A DNA stretch of 64,000 bases. Origin: Paraniabella hibiscisoli (GTDB taxonomy: Bacteria; Bacteroidota; Bacteroidia; Chitinophagales; Chitinophagaceae). A model generated the notes under the pieces. The model was given only the letters and a program-made list of their open reading frames with translations, ran no database searches and was not told the DNA's origin. Below are positions 36,634-48,401 of this stretch, piece after piece. The DNA lies in assembly GCF_022512515.1 (NCBI RefSeq), contig NZ_JAKWBK010000001.1:4216001-4280000 (forward strand), given 5' to 3'. Positions within the stretch are counted from its first letter, which is position 1, and each line of letters starts with the position of its first letter. A program made the translations under genes and the position numbers.

Positions 36634-38213
36634 ATGAAAAAAACATATTTTTTTGCTCGCTGCTGCTCCTTTTGTTAGGTGTAGCAGGTATACAGGCGCA
36701 ACAAGTGCAGAAAGCACAAAATCCCATCATTTTTGCAGATGTACCGGATATTTCCATTCTTCGGGTAGGAAAGAATTATTACATGAGCAGTACTACTATG
36801 CACATGAGCCCTGGTGTGCCCATTATGAAATCTACCGACCTGGTCAACTGGAAGCTGATTGGATATTGTTACGACACACTTAATAAGGTGGGGGTAGATG
36901 CGATGAACTTAGATAACGGCCAAAATACTTATGGACGAGGTTCCTGGGCAAGTAGTATTCGTTATCATAAAGGCACTTATTATGTATCTACTTTTGCACA
37001 AACTACCGGGAAAACCTACATCTATACCACAAAGGACATCGAAAAAGGGCCCTGGAAAGCGATAGAGTTTAAACCCATGATGCATGATCATTCCCTGGTT
37101 TTTGATGACGATGGTAAAGTTTATATGTTGTATGGAGGCGGTAAGTTAAGATTGGCTGAATTGAAAGAAGATCTTTCGGGAGTAAAAGAAGGAACCGATC
37201 GTGTAGTAATAGAGAATGCCACCTTGCCAACAACCAAAGAAGGCGCACGCGGCGGTTTACCGGCTGAAGGTTCTCAGGTATTTAAGGTGGGCGATAAGTT
37301 TTACCTGTTCAATATTTCATGGCCTCCGGGTGGACAACGTTCCGTAATTATTCACCGGGCAGATAAAATTACCGGCCCCTGGGAAGGTAAAATTGGTTTA
37401 CAGGATAAAGGGGTGGCACAAGGAGGTTTAATTGATACGCCCGATGGCCGCTGGTTTGCCTACCTGTTCCAGGATTATGGTGCGGTAGGTAGAATTCCTT
37501 ACCTCGTTCCTGTAAAATGGGTGGATGGATGGCCGATGATGGGTGATGAAAATGGAAAAGTGCCTATGCTCCTGGATCTTCCTGCAGGGAAAGGATTGAT
37601 ACCCGGCATTGTGGCCTCTGATGAGTTTACCCGCAAGAAGGGAGCGCTCCGGTTACCTTTGGTTTGGCAGTGGAACCACAATCCGGTAAATGATCTTTGG
37701 TCAGTGAGCGCGCGAAAAGGTTATTTAAGGTTAACAACAGGCCGTGTGGATACTAATTTTCTTCAGGTGCGTAATACACTTACACAACGCACCATCGGCC
37801 CTGTATCTTCGGGTGTCACTTCCATAGATGTATCGAATATGAAGGATGGTGATTTTGCAGGTATCACATTACTGCAAAGAAACTATGGTATACTGGGTGT
37901 AAAGGTTGAAGGCGATAACAAGTCACTTTTAATGATCAACGCCAGCGATAACAAACCGGTGACAGCCGCTACAGTGCCATTGCAGCAAAATGTTATTTAC
38001 TTAAAGGCTACCTGCGATTTCACTAACAAGAAAGATGTCGCGAATTTCTTCTATAGCCTTGATGGTAAAACATGGACATCTATTGGCACAACTTTAAAAA
38101 TGGCCTATACTATTCCCCATTTTATGGGCTATCGCTATGGACTGTTTAACTATGCTACAAAACATATGGGCGGCTTTGCCGATTTCGATTATTTCAGGAT
38201 AGAGAATAAGTAA
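36634..38213 (+). CDS. GH43 glycosidase with C-terminal beta-sandwich (frameshift in signal peptide)
   Basis: About 526 aa. The ATG at 36634 plus one T in a T-run gives MKKTYFFCSLLLLLLGVAGI, a signal peptide; without repair the frame starts at 36672. GH43 propeller: base Asp in ADVPDISILRVGKNYYMSS, pKa Asp in MMHDHSLVFDDDGKVYML, acid Glu in GLPAEGSQVFKVGDKFYLF. The C-terminal GH43_C2-like sandwich begins near LPLVWQWNHNPVNDLWS and ends GGFADFDYFRIENK. SPGVPIMKSTDLVNWKLIGY resembles GH43 subfamily 12-type arabinofuranosidases (inference). Lies in the side-chain block after GH127/146. Confidence 0.88.
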
Positions 38214-38271
38214 TAATTACCTCGGTGTTTACTGTCAGATTTTCATTTATTAATAGAAAAATAACAATTGT

Positions 38272-38762
38272 ATGAAACAAACATTTACACAGATTCTAAT
38301 TGTTACTATCGTAACATTAGCCAGCTCCAGCTTATTCGCACAGCGTGCAGCACTCTCAGGAGACTGGAAACTGGATGAGAAAAAAGTGAGTTGGGTGAAT
38401 TTGCCAGGGCAGCCACTTCTGTTAAAACGGAACAAAAAGAAGGAGCTATTACGATTACCAGAGTAACGCCTGGATTTAACGGTGGCGATCCTGTTAGCAA
38501 TATTGTTACCTTAACTTTCGATGGTAAGGAAGTAGAGTCTGAAGGCTTTCGGGGATCAAAGAGAAAATCTACCGCGAAATGGTCTGACGATGGTAAAGTT
38601 TTAACGATCGTTTCTATAATGAATTTTGAAAGGGACGGGCAGTCTATGGAGTTTAAGTCTACTGAGAAATGGAGCATCACTAAAGACAACTTGCTCTCTA
38701 TAGAAACCAACTCCAGCTCACCCAGAGGGGAAAGTACCGTAAAAGCTATTTACGCTAAATAA
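38272..38762 (+). CDS. Small secreted protein of unknown function (one frameshift)
   Basis: About 163 aa with a strong signal peptide (VTIVTLASSSLFAQ). Restoring one A near 38382 joins LSGDWKLDEKKSELGEFARA to the rest. The mature part looks like a single beta-rich domain: opening LSGDWKLDEKKSE, strand SNIVTLTFDGKEVESEG, KWSDDGKVLTIVSIMNFERD and EKWSITKDNLLSIETNSSS, reminiscent of small lipocalin-like folds. I recognise no enzymatic motif. It lies between two GH43 genes with short gaps, so it is probably co-expressed with the side-chain enzymes. Confidence 0.65.
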
Positions 38763-38790
38763 CTGCAAATATCACCTTGATATGATATCC

Positions 38791-40206
38791 ATGAAAAGAA
38801 TATTAGCGGCTTCGCTTGCAGGTTGCCTGTCCGCTTTTTATGCCGGAGGACAAAACCCCGTAGTACAAACCAATTATACACCCGATCCTGCACCCATGGT
38901 ATATAAAGGGCGTGTGTACATGTATACAGGCGATGATATTCCGGGCTTCGATTTTTATTACATGACGAAATGGAGAGTATATTCTTCTGAAGACATGGTT
39001 AACTGGACAGATCATGGTGTACCTATTGCATTAGAGTCTTTCTCGTGGGCTAGAGACAGAGCCTGGGCGGCGCAGTGTTTAGAGCGAAATGGTAAATTTT
39101 ACTGGTATATCTGCGCGCAAACAGTAGATAATAATATGGCTATTGGGGTTGCTGTAGCAGACAGCCCTGCAGGGCCGTTTAAGGATGCAATAGGCAAACC
39201 ATTGGTTACTACCGGCAGCTGGTCTAATATTGACCCTACCGCGTATGTCGATGATGATGGTCAAGCCTATATGTATTGGGGAAATGGCAGTTTATATTAT
39301 GTGAAGCTTAACAAGGATATGATCTCCTATTCGGGCGATATCGTTGAAGTGCCGCAAACTATGGAAACTTTTGGTGGCATACGTCGCCCTCGAAATAATA
39401 ATAATAATAATCGAAATCAGCCAACGCCTCAGGCACAACCCAACAAGGATATGTATGTGGAGGGACCATGGTTTTACAAAAGAAACGGCATCTATTACCA
39501 GATGTTTGCAGGTATGGAAAAGGGTAAAGAAACCTTGTCCTACTCAACCGGCAAGACAGCTGTAGGTCCATGGAACTACCAGGGAAGGATCATGGTGGAT
39601 CAGCCTACTAACAGTTTTACCAATCATGGTGGCATAATCGATTTCAAAGGCAGGTCGTATTTATTTTATCATACCGGTTTATTAAAAGGTGGTGGAAGCT
39701 ACGGCCGTTCTTCTGCAATTGAAGAATTTAAGTATAATGCAGACGGTACCATTCCGCAAATATCCATGACTAAAGAAGGTGTTCAGCCGGTAGGAACTCT
39801 TAATCCGTACAATAGGGTAGAAGCAGAGACTATTGCCTGGTCAGAAAAATGCACAACATCTGAAATGGCCAAAACAGGTGTTTATATTTCGGGGATTCGT
39901 TCGGGAGGTTATATAAAAGTGCAGGCAGTGGATTTTGGTAATGCGGCACCGAAAAGCTTTTCTGCATCGGTGGCTGCAGGACTTGATGGGGGCATCCTTG
40001 AAGTACGGGTAGACAGCATTGGCGGATCCAGGCTGGCGGCTGTTAAAATACCGCGTACAGGTGGATGGCAAAATTGGAAAACCGTAACTGAAACTGTCGT
40101 TACTCCCGTAACAGGTGTTCATGATGTGTACCTGGTATTTAAAGGAGAGAATATTACCGCAGGACGGGAACTTTTCAACTTTGACTACTGGATGTTTAAA
40201 AAATAG
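38791..40206 (+). CDS. GH43 arabinofuranosidase/xylosidase with C-terminal CBM6
   Basis: Intact protein of about 471 aa. The start at 38791 gives MKRILAASLAGCLSAFYAGG; an in-frame ATG at 38782 is possible. Propeller landmarks: base Asp in YTPDPAPMVYKGRVYMY, pKa Asp in NIDPTAYVDDDGQAYMYWG, acid Glu in MYVEGPWFYKRNG. From about residue 335 a CBM6 follows (VEAETIAWSEKC, YISGIRSGGYIKVQAVDFG, GVHDVYLVF, FNFDYWMFKK). An (AAT)n tract near 39396 encodes a run of Asn in a surface loop. Tandem paralogue of the next gene; likely acts on arabinosyl decorations of xylan. Confidence 0.92.
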   Translation: MKRILAASLAGCLSAFYAGGQNPVVQTNYTPDPAPMVYKGRVYMYTGDDIPGFDFYYMTKWRVYSSEDMVNWTDHGVPIALESFSWARDRAWAAQCLERNGKFYWYICAQTVDNNMAIGVAVADSPAGPFKDAIGKPLVTTGSWSNIDPTAYVDDDGQAYMYWGNGSLYYVKLNKDMISYSGDIVEVPQTMETFGGIRRPRNNNNNNRNQPTPQAQPNKDMYVEGPWFYKRNGIYYQMFAGMEKGKETLSYSTGKTAVGPWNYQGRIMVDQPTNSFTNHGGIIDFKGRSYLFYHTGLLKGGGSYGRSSAIEEFKYNADGTIPQISMTKEGVQPVGTLNPYNRVEAETIAWSEKCTTSEMAKTGVYISGIRSGGYIKVQAVDFGNAAPKSFSASVAAGLDGGILEVRVDSIGGSRLAAVKIPRTGGWQNWKTVTETVVTPVTGVHDVYLVFKGENITAGRELFNFDYWMFKK

Positions 40207-40300
40207 CTTTGTAAAGGACAGGACCTGATATTGGTAGAAGCGATAGCTAAAGTCTATTTAAGTTCGGGCAACTGATGATCATACAATTAAATAATTGAAG

Positions 40301-41663
40301 ATGAGTTTTTCTAAGAAAATAATAACTGTAGCTATCGCAACGTGTGTGGGGGCAACGAGTATACGCGCCCAAAATCCGATTATACAAACCATGTATACGG
40401 CTGACCCGGCACCGATGGTCTACAACGATCGATTGTATGTTTATACAACGCACGACGAGGATGCATCAACCTGGTTTACTATGAATAACTGGAAGGTATA
40501 TTCAACCAATGACATGACGAACTGGACCGATCACGGTGTTATTCTATCTTACTCCGACTTTGAATGGGGAAAAGGTGATGCATGGGCTGCGCAATGCGTA
40601 GAAAAAACGGGAAATTTTATTTGTATGTCCCGATGATTTCAAGAACCAATAACCGAGGTGCTATTGGTGTTGCGGTAGGTGATAGCCCGCTGGGGCCCTT
40701 TCATGATCCGTTGGGAAAGCCTTTGGTACAGAGCGAATGGGGTGATATAGATCCTACTGTCTTCATCGATGACGATGGACAGGCGCATATGTATTGGGGT
40801 AATCCTAAGCTTAAATATGTGAAATTAAACGAGGATATGATTTCCTATCCGGGCGATATAGTTGAAGTACCGATGACTGAAGCCGCTTTTGGAAAACGCG
40901 AAGGTGATCCTAAGCGGCCAACAATGTACGAAGAAGGCCCCTGGCTGTATAAGCGCAATAGTCTTTATTACCTGTTTTGGCCGGGAGGTCCTTTGCCTGA
41001 ATTCATTGGTTATTCCACCAGCAAAAGTCCACAGGGGCCCTGGAAGTACGGAGGTATAGTCATGCCTGCGGAAGGAAAGTCGTTCACCAATCATCCTGGT
41101 GTTATAGACTTCAGGGGTAAACCCTATTTCTTTTATCATAATGGAGCGCTGCCCGGGGGCGGGGGCTTCACCCGATCGGTTTGTGTGGACGAGTTAAAGT
41201 TTAATAAAGATGGCTCAATTACCCCTTTTAAAATGACCTCGGGGGTTAACGCTATAGCAACTCTAAATCCGTACCAAATGGTGCAGGCAGAAACGATCTC
41301 CTGGTCAGAGGGGTTAAAGCCGGCCAGAATAGTAAAGTAGGTGTTTTTGTTACCGCAGTAAAGGATGGGGCTTATACCAGCATCAAAAATGCTGATTTTG
41401 GTACGAGCGGAGCTTCTTTATTTTCAGCGAGAGTGGGCACCACGCACAACGGCGGTGTTACATTGGAAATCCGGCTTGATAAACCGGATGGCCCATTAGC
41501 CGGGACATTGAAGATACCGATGACCGGGGGCAATGATCGCTGGGCACTTACAGATCTGAAGCTGGATCAAAAAATAAAAGGCCTTCATGATGTGTATTTT
41601 GTCATCAGAGGTAAAGCAGCGATCAACCTGATGTACTTTGATTATTGGAGATTTCTGAAATAG
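40301..41663 (+). CDS. GH43 with C-terminal CBM6, tandem paralogue (two frameshifts)
   Basis: About 455 aa. Signal peptide from the ATG at 40301 ([17 protein letters not shown]). Catalytic residues: base Asp in [17 protein letters not shown], pKa Asp in [19 protein letters not shown], acid Glu in [15 protein letters not shown]6 from about residue 325 ([47 protein letters not shown]). Breaks near 40605 (A-run) and 41322 each need one base. Clearly related to the gene at 38791 and to the remnant at 33733, so this is a local duplication series. Last gene before operator site C. Confidence 0.88.
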
Positions 41664-41991
41664 GAATGTGTTGCAGCATGTTAAAGATAACCTGGAAAAT
41701 AGGGAGGATATATAAGCGTCTTGCCCCCGTAAATCTAATCATCATGCAACGTCCGCGATAAACAAGTATGAAAAGAAGAAGAATTTTAACTAAAAATGAA
41801 ATCGATTGCATTTTTAGTTATCTTTATTTGTCTCTATTACAATTAAAGTGTGGGTAAAACATACCAGTTTACTTGCGGGTAGTTGGATAGTAACATACGC
41901 AGATAGGCCCGGTTACCGGCAATTATGTTGAGGTTGGTGCTGTGTAAAGAGCACCATGCATTAAAGATCAGCGTAACACGATATAAAAAAT
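41664..41991 (+). promoter_or_regulatory. 328-bp intergenic region with operator site C
   Basis: No gene. It contains the long palindrome at 41788-41819 and, 16 bases beyond its centre, a -7-like TATCTTTA at 41819-41826 overlapped by TTTATTTG. Likely promoter region for the GH43 gene at 41992. Confidence 0.45.
41788..41819. promoter_or_regulatory. Putative LacI-family operator, site C (32-bp palindrome)
   Basis: The left arm 41788-41803 (AACTAAAAATGAAATC) and right arm 41804-41819 (GATTGCATTTTTAGTT) are reverse complements at 15 of 16 positions. The core TGAAATCGATTGCA (41797-41810) matches the cores at 19359 and 33607. No T-tract follows in the way of a terminator, and no gene ends close by, which favours an operator. 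Confidence 0.6.
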
Positions 41992-44102
41992 ATGAAAAGA
42001 TTAAAATTTCGATTAAGAAAGCCAGCTGCAGATTTTATCCTTGCCACAGTTGCATTATTATCGGTGATGCAAACTCAGGGTCAAAAAGCGGCCGCTTCCC
42101 AAAACGTGGCATCGAGGTTCGTGCATAAAGCTGCAGGAAATCCTTATTTGCCTTTGTGGGAACATCTGCCTGACGGTGAACCGAGAGTATTTGAAGACCC
42201 GGATAAGCCCGGTAAGTATCGTGCGTATATTATTGGTTCGCATGATCTTAGGGTAAGCAGCTACTGCGGACCGGATATCAGGATTTGGTCAGCCCCAACA
42301 GAAGACTTAACCAGCTGGCGGGATGAAGGGCCGGCTTTTACCTACCTCATCGACGGTCAATGGGACGTGATGTACGCTCCTGACCTCGTTGAAGTGAAGC
42401 GAAAAAATGGTACTAAAGAATATTATCTCTACCCACACAGCCGCGGCCGCAACAGGGAAGCTATGGTAGCAAAGGGAGCCGTCCGGACGGGCCTTTTACT
42501 CCGGTGAATTTAACTCCTGATGGTAAAAGCACCGTTCCGGGAAGTATTTTGGGATTCGACCCGGCGATATATGTTGAGTATATCAACGATCCGAAAGATC
42601 CCGACTATGAAATTGGCTTCAGGGCTTATGGTTACTGGGGTTTTCAGGGGTCATCGGCTGCGCAGTTAGATCAGAATACCATGTATTCGCTTAGACCGGG
42701 CACTACCATTTTCAGACCTTTTTGCCGGCAAGTGTACGCTATGGCGGGCCGTTGCGCGAGCCTGCAGGTACGCAGTATCCGCATATATTTCCCGGTGAAG
42801 ACCTGGGGACCTTTAATTTCTTTGAGGCATCTTCCATTCGCAAAGTGGGGAATAAATTTGTTACCGTTTATAGCGGCTATTCCGGACCTGATTACGGTAT
42901 GGGAAGTTCCAATTCTACATTACGTTATGCTTATGCCGACTCACCTTTAGGTCCGTGGAAGAGCGGAGGGGTTTTGGTAGATTCCCGCGCTCCCGTGCTT
43001 AACCAGGATGGTACGGCTATACAGGGAACCAATGCGGGGCATAATACCCATGGAAGCTTACAGGATATCAATGGGCAATGGTATGTATTTTATCATCGCC
43101 CGCCCAGAGGATTTGGTTTTGCACGCCAGGCGATGGTGGCTCCGGTAACCGTTACATGGGATGAACGCAAAGTGGCTGATGGCGGCGCAGTAGCCGTAAG
43201 GGCTTATGATCCTTATACAGAAGACAATATCTGGACTGCAAAAGATAACGAGGGCCGCGAGTATAAAGGCGCGGAAGTGACTTCTGAGGGCTTTCATTTT
43301 TACGGCCTTAATCCTTACCAGTATTACTCTGCAGGTTATGCCTGCTATCTTTCTAATGTTGGGCTTCAGCAGGACTCCTGGGATATATGGGACAATCACA
43401 TGCCGGTTGATAAAGTTAAAAACGGCAACATTATAGGTTATAAATATTTCGGATTTGGTGGACTACCACAGGATAAGAACGGATTGAAAGCCTTCGAAGG
43501 CACTAAGGCTGGCAATCAAACGGCATTCAACCTGTTTCTTACACCCAAAACAACCTCAAGCTTTAAGGTAAACGTTTGGTTAGACGGCCCATGGGATAAT
43601 GCTACCTGGAAAGGCAAAAAAATCGGAGAAATAATAGTGCCCGCCAATGCAAAGCAGGAGATAACACAATTTACTATAGATGTGGCCAAACACGTAGACC
43701 ATCTGGATAAAAAACATGCTATTTACCTGGTGGCAGAGGGAGAGGTGACAGGTGAGCTTTTTGATCTGACGGGCCTTGGATTTAGTACCAATAAAAAGAA
43801 AAATAAATCGCCCCGCGGTTCCGGTTGTTAAAATTGCTGTTAATGGAAAGCATATTGATCTGCCTGCAACACCTGTTCGATCTACCAATGCTAACGGTAT
43901 TATGGGATACGATATCTACGAAACAACGTATAAAGTTCCACCCGGGACAACAGTAGTGCCCAAAGTTACGGCGTCGTCTGATAATCGCTCAGTGAAGGTA
44001 ACGGTTACGCAACCTGAATCAGCTTCAGGAAAAGCCATTGTAAAGTTTGATTATAAAGGTGTGGTAAAAACTTATAACGTAATACTAAATTCAGAGGGAT
44101 AG
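41992..44102 (+). CDS. GH43-family protein with C-terminal carbohydrate-binding-type domains (three frameshifts)
   Basis: About 703 aa with a signal peptide (FILATVALLSVMQTQG). The propeller opens with LPDGEPRVFEDPDKPGKYRA and IIGSHD, a pattern of GH43 members in which the usual leading Asp motif is written GEPRVF. It continues with MYAPDLVEVKRKNG, ILGFDPAIYVEYIND, acid Glu in FNFFEASSIRKVGNKFVTVY, and FYHRPPRGFGFARQAMVAP. Beta domains follow (LNPYQYYSAGYACYLSN; FNLFLTPKTTSSFKVNVWLD) and the end is AIVKFDYKGVVKTYNVILN. Breaks near 42478, 42718 and 43805 each need one base. Probably an arabinosidase; specificity unknown. Confidence 0.78.
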
Positions 44103-44194
44103 ATCGATGAAGTGTTCGCTTTGTCGGGCTCGCCGATGACTATTCTTGGCGTATAGCAACTTATAAATAAATATTTTCATATAGCAAAGCAAAC

Positions 44195-44227
44195 GGGCGG
44201 CGATTGTCTAATCATCCGCCCTTTTAT
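44195..44227 (+). terminator. Rho-independent terminator after the side-chain block
   Basis: Stem GGGCGG (44195-44200) with CCGCCC (44216-44221), a 15-base loop that can add a GAT/ATC pairing, then TTTTATATA. It lies 93 bases after the GH43 stop and before the HTCS gene. Confidence 0.75.
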
Positions 44228-44400
44228 ATAATGCATATGCGTATAATACATCGACGCTGCGTTCAGTAGGCCATCAAACTGTTTTTTTATTAAAATCATT
44301 AATGATACTTTACTGTATTCATATCTGTTACTTTTGTGTGGAGCCTTTTTAATAGAAAAAATTGTCAAATCAACCGTTTAAGTTTTTTGGTATCATAAAT

Positions 44401-47400
44401 ATGAAATCAATACTGCTTATCAGATCTATTCTGATTTTTGCTTTAAGCCTGGTATTGTGCCGTCCCTGTTTTGCACAGCAATTTGTTTTTTCTCCTTTTG
44501 AGCGCAGGGCAGAGCTGAATGAAGATCAGATAAGGTTGGTTAATCAGTTACCAGATGGCAGGTTGATTATATTAACCGAAAGTTCTACTAATTTATATAA
44601 TGTAGGATCTGTAAAAAATATCCCGCTTGATACGGTTAATTTTCTGCCGGTAAATGATTACACCAATAATCATTTTTCCTATGTTGATGATCATCGTGTA
44701 TGGATCAAAAATCAGAGAAGTCTAAGCATAATAAATATTGCATCAGAGAAATATGAGGAAAACCCGGGTAAGCTGTTACAGGAATTAGGTTTTTCTGAAA
44801 AGCCTAAAAATATTTTCCTGGATGAACAAAAAAATATCTGGTTACTGTCCGTTAAAGATGAGTTGTATTGCTATGATCGCAGTATCCGCCAAGTAAGGCT
44901 GGCATTGCCGGCATTCAAAATTTACCGTTCTAATGACATTGTAAATAATGTAACCAGTTCGGGCGATAAATTCTTTATTATTTACAGATCCGGATTGATC
45001 AAATGTTTTACACGGGCTACTTTTAAAGAGCTGTATACTGTTGATATCAATGAGAAAAAGGAAGTCACTTCCTGGGTGAATTTCACTATTATGTCCGGGC
45101 AGTTCTTGTTCCTTGTAACAGATGATTACCGGGGCGGTTGCAGTCTTGTGAAGTTTGATAGCCAAACCCGGCAACAGTCTACGGTGATCAGCACTCCCCA
45201 ACAAAGAATCAGCCACCTGACGTTCGACAAAATTGGCGGGCTATGGGTAGCAGGTACAGATGGGTATTGGCATTTCAAAGCTGATGGTAGTTCGGGACAA
45301 TTCTTTTCGGGGATTTTACTTAACGACGGGCAGCAGATACATAGTGGCATCGCTAATGTTTTTTGCGATAACCAGGAAGGGGTATGGATGAGCACCAACA
45401 AAGGGTTATATTATTACAACCCGTATAGATTCAGCTTTTCGGGGTTCAATTCCTCTTTTTTGAATTTAAGGGGACAGATGATCTCAAAGTATTCTGCTTT
45501 GAAGAACTGTCGGGCAGGTTGCTGATCGGTACTTTAAATGGCATTTACACCGAAGATGTAGACCAGGCAAACCATTCAAAAATCAGATTAATGGTTGCGG
45601 GGCTGAGATGTCATTCTATGTTCAAAAGCGCATCTGGCATTGTCTGGATTGGCGCGGAAGATGGTTTGTATTCGATGCAACCCAATGGTTCTGTGTCAAA
45701 AGTGCTCGATGTATATCCTTATAGCATTATGGAGCCAGTAGCCGGAACATTGGTTATCGGTACGTCCAATCACGGATTGTTGCAATTTGATGAAGCTTCG
45801 AAAAGCGTAGAAACCTTGTTTGCTCAAAATATTTTACCGGATATAAGACAGGTTATTAACTGGAATGGATATTGGACAGGCTTCTGTAATAATGGCTTGT
45901 TTTTCATTGATGCGTCAAAAAAGACACTTAAGTATGCCTACGAAGACCACAGGTATATGCCTGCAGGTTTGCCACCCGATGTACGTGTTTTAGTTTGTTT
46001 ATTTGCCGATAAAGAAGGCCTTTTATGGTTGGGGACTTATGGAGGACTATATGTATGGGATCCGGTAAAGAGGCACATGTACAAAATAGGTACTTCTGAA
46101 GGGCTCGTAAACAACAGCGTTAAGGCCATTATACAGGATGCAGACCATTCCGTTTGGGTTACCACCTCAAAGGGGATCAGTCGTATAGAGAAGAAGCACC
46201 TGGGTACAGATTACCAGTTTACCATACATAATTATAATGAAAATGACGGCATTAGTAAACACGCTTTTGTAGGAAGAGCTAGTTATTTGTCGAACAACAA
46301 TCAACTTTATTTTGGCAATTTGGATGGGTTGAATTATTTGAAGCATTCCGTTCAGGCTGGCATACCCGACATTCCGGTTACGATCTTCAACCTGAAGCTA
46401 TTTGGTAGACCAGTTGAAGAAAATGTGCTGTATGATGGGAAAGTGTTATTAACGGGGCCCCTGTCTCAAACTGGTCAAATTACTTTAAATCATCATCAGA
46501 ATTTTATCAGCATCCAGTTTTCCGGGTTGAATTATGTAAATCCGGGAAAAACCTATTTCAGGTACCAGCTATCGGGTGTAGATAAGCAATGGAGGGAGGA
46601 AATGCCGGGACAACATTTGGGTGAAGCTAATTATACTAATCTGCCGCCGGGTGAATATAAATTTGCTGTAATGGCTAGTTTCGACGGCGTTCATTGGCCT
46701 GTAGCTGCCAGGGAATTGATTATTTCTATTCGACCACCTATCTGGGCAACAGTTTATGCAAAAGTATTTTATTTACTTCTGGTAACTATTTCATTGTACT
46801 GGCTGGTTAAAATGTATAATACAAGACAGCAAAAGATCAGATTACAGCAGCAAGCGGAAGCGATTGAACGGGAAAAGTCAAGATTTCTAACCAATATCAG
46901 CCACGATCTCAGAACACCTCTGACCTTAATTATAACGCCGCTTCGGACTTTGATCCAAAAAGTGTCAGATATAGAGGTCAAAGATAATCTGCGACGTATA
47001 GAAAGTAATGCCGATCTCTTACTGGACACAGTCAACCAGCTGCTGGAATTCAAAAAGATCGATGAGTCCGGTGAACTGCTTCATGTAAGCTATATTGAAG
47101 ACCTGTCATTCCTGTCCGAGTTGGCTTTAAATTACGATCAGTTGGCTGTAGAAAAGCAAATTGCCTTCGAAGTCAGTGTGGCCGATACAGCGGGCGTTTG
47201 GCTGGACAAGAAAAAGGTTACCCGCATGGTGATGAACCTGCTTGCTAATGCGTTTAAATTTACTCCTGGCGGAGGCAGCATTGTTTTGAAGGCGTTTATG
47301 GAAGGTAAAGATGAATTGGTGATAACCGTGGCTGATACAGGTGTAGGTATTCCTGACTCAGAAAAAGAAGCGGTCTTCGACCGGTTTTACAAAGCGCATA

Positions 47401-48323
47401 ACCAGGATGAAGCCCAAACAGGAAGTGGTATAGGACTCTACCTGGTTAAGAAATATGCAGAATTACACGAAGGTTATGTTGAGGTTGTTGACGACGCATT
47501 GTACTCGACAGTTTTAAAAGTTGTTCTAAATGTTGGGAGGATGGAATATAAGACCGATGAAAACGGATCAAATACCAGGAAGTCTGTTCTTATTGTAGAA
47601 GACAATGCCTCATTATTGGAGTTCCTGGAGGCCGAATTAGGAAGTTATTATACCGTTTTCACAGCCAATAATGGTAAGAGAGGATTGGAGCTCGCGATTG
47701 AACGCCAGCCAGATCTGATCATCACAGATATGATGATGCCGGAAATGAACGGAATCGATTTATGTTTAGCTATAAGAGGAAATATTAATATATCGCATAC
47801 ACCTGTTATTATGCTTACGGCACGCGCATCCGATGACGCTCAATATGAGGGGTATGATGCAGGCGCAGATGCTTACCTGGTAAAACCTTTCGATATGGAA
47901 ATGCTCAAGTTACGTATCCGTAAGTTGATGCAGCTATTTTTAGACCGGCAGAAAATGTTCAGTACCGGAAAAAATGTACAGTCTGAAGGTCTTACTACCA
48001 ATTCCCTTGATAGAGACCTGTTGGAGCGTGCTGTCAATTGTGTTAACCAGAACCTGTCTAATACAGACTATACAGTGGAGAAGTTCAGTGCTGACATGCA
48101 TATGGATCGAACGGGCCTTTACAGGAAATTAATGGCCCTGACCGGCCAATCTCCGCGCGATTTTATAAAAACGATTCGTCTAAATAGAGCCGCCGAATTG
48201 CTGATGCACCCAAATGCGATAGTGGGGCAGGTGGCTGAGGAAGTTGGGTTTGCCAGTATTTCTTATTTTTCCAAAAGCTTCCAGGAGAAATTCGGTGTTT
48301 CACCGAGTCAATATGGTCAATAG
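44401..48323 (+). CDS. Hybrid two-component system sensor-regulator (HTCS), XusR-like (one frameshift)
   Basis: About 1,308 aa. Signal peptide from the ATG at 44401; periplasmic Reg_prop beta-propeller repeats (for example GGLWVAGTDGYWHF, GLLWLGTYGGLYVWD, SVWVTTSKGISRIE); Y_Y_Y domain near 700-775 (FISIQFSGLNYVNPGKTYFRYQ); one transmembrane helix near 785-805; HisKA with SHDLRTPLTL; HATPase with NLLANAFKFTP, DTGVGIP and GSGIGLYLVKKY; receiver with SVLIVEDN, phospho-acceptor Asp in IITDMMMP and Lys in YLVKPFD; C-terminal AraC helix-turn-helix (EEVGFASISYFSKSFQEKFG). The break near 45497 needs one T. Senses imported oligosaccharide in the periplasm and activates the PUL; the xylan link is from position. 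Confidence 0.93.
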
Positions 48324-48401
48324 ATTGATTTCTAAGGCTGTTTTGCATAAAATCAACATGCGTTACAATCTTTTCAACATGAGTTCTTAAGTTATTGGGC
48401 T

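Noticed and set aside
44104..44118. ATCGATG just after the GH43 stop as an operator
   Set aside because: Only the six-base core matches; flanks are neither A/T-rich nor symmetric.
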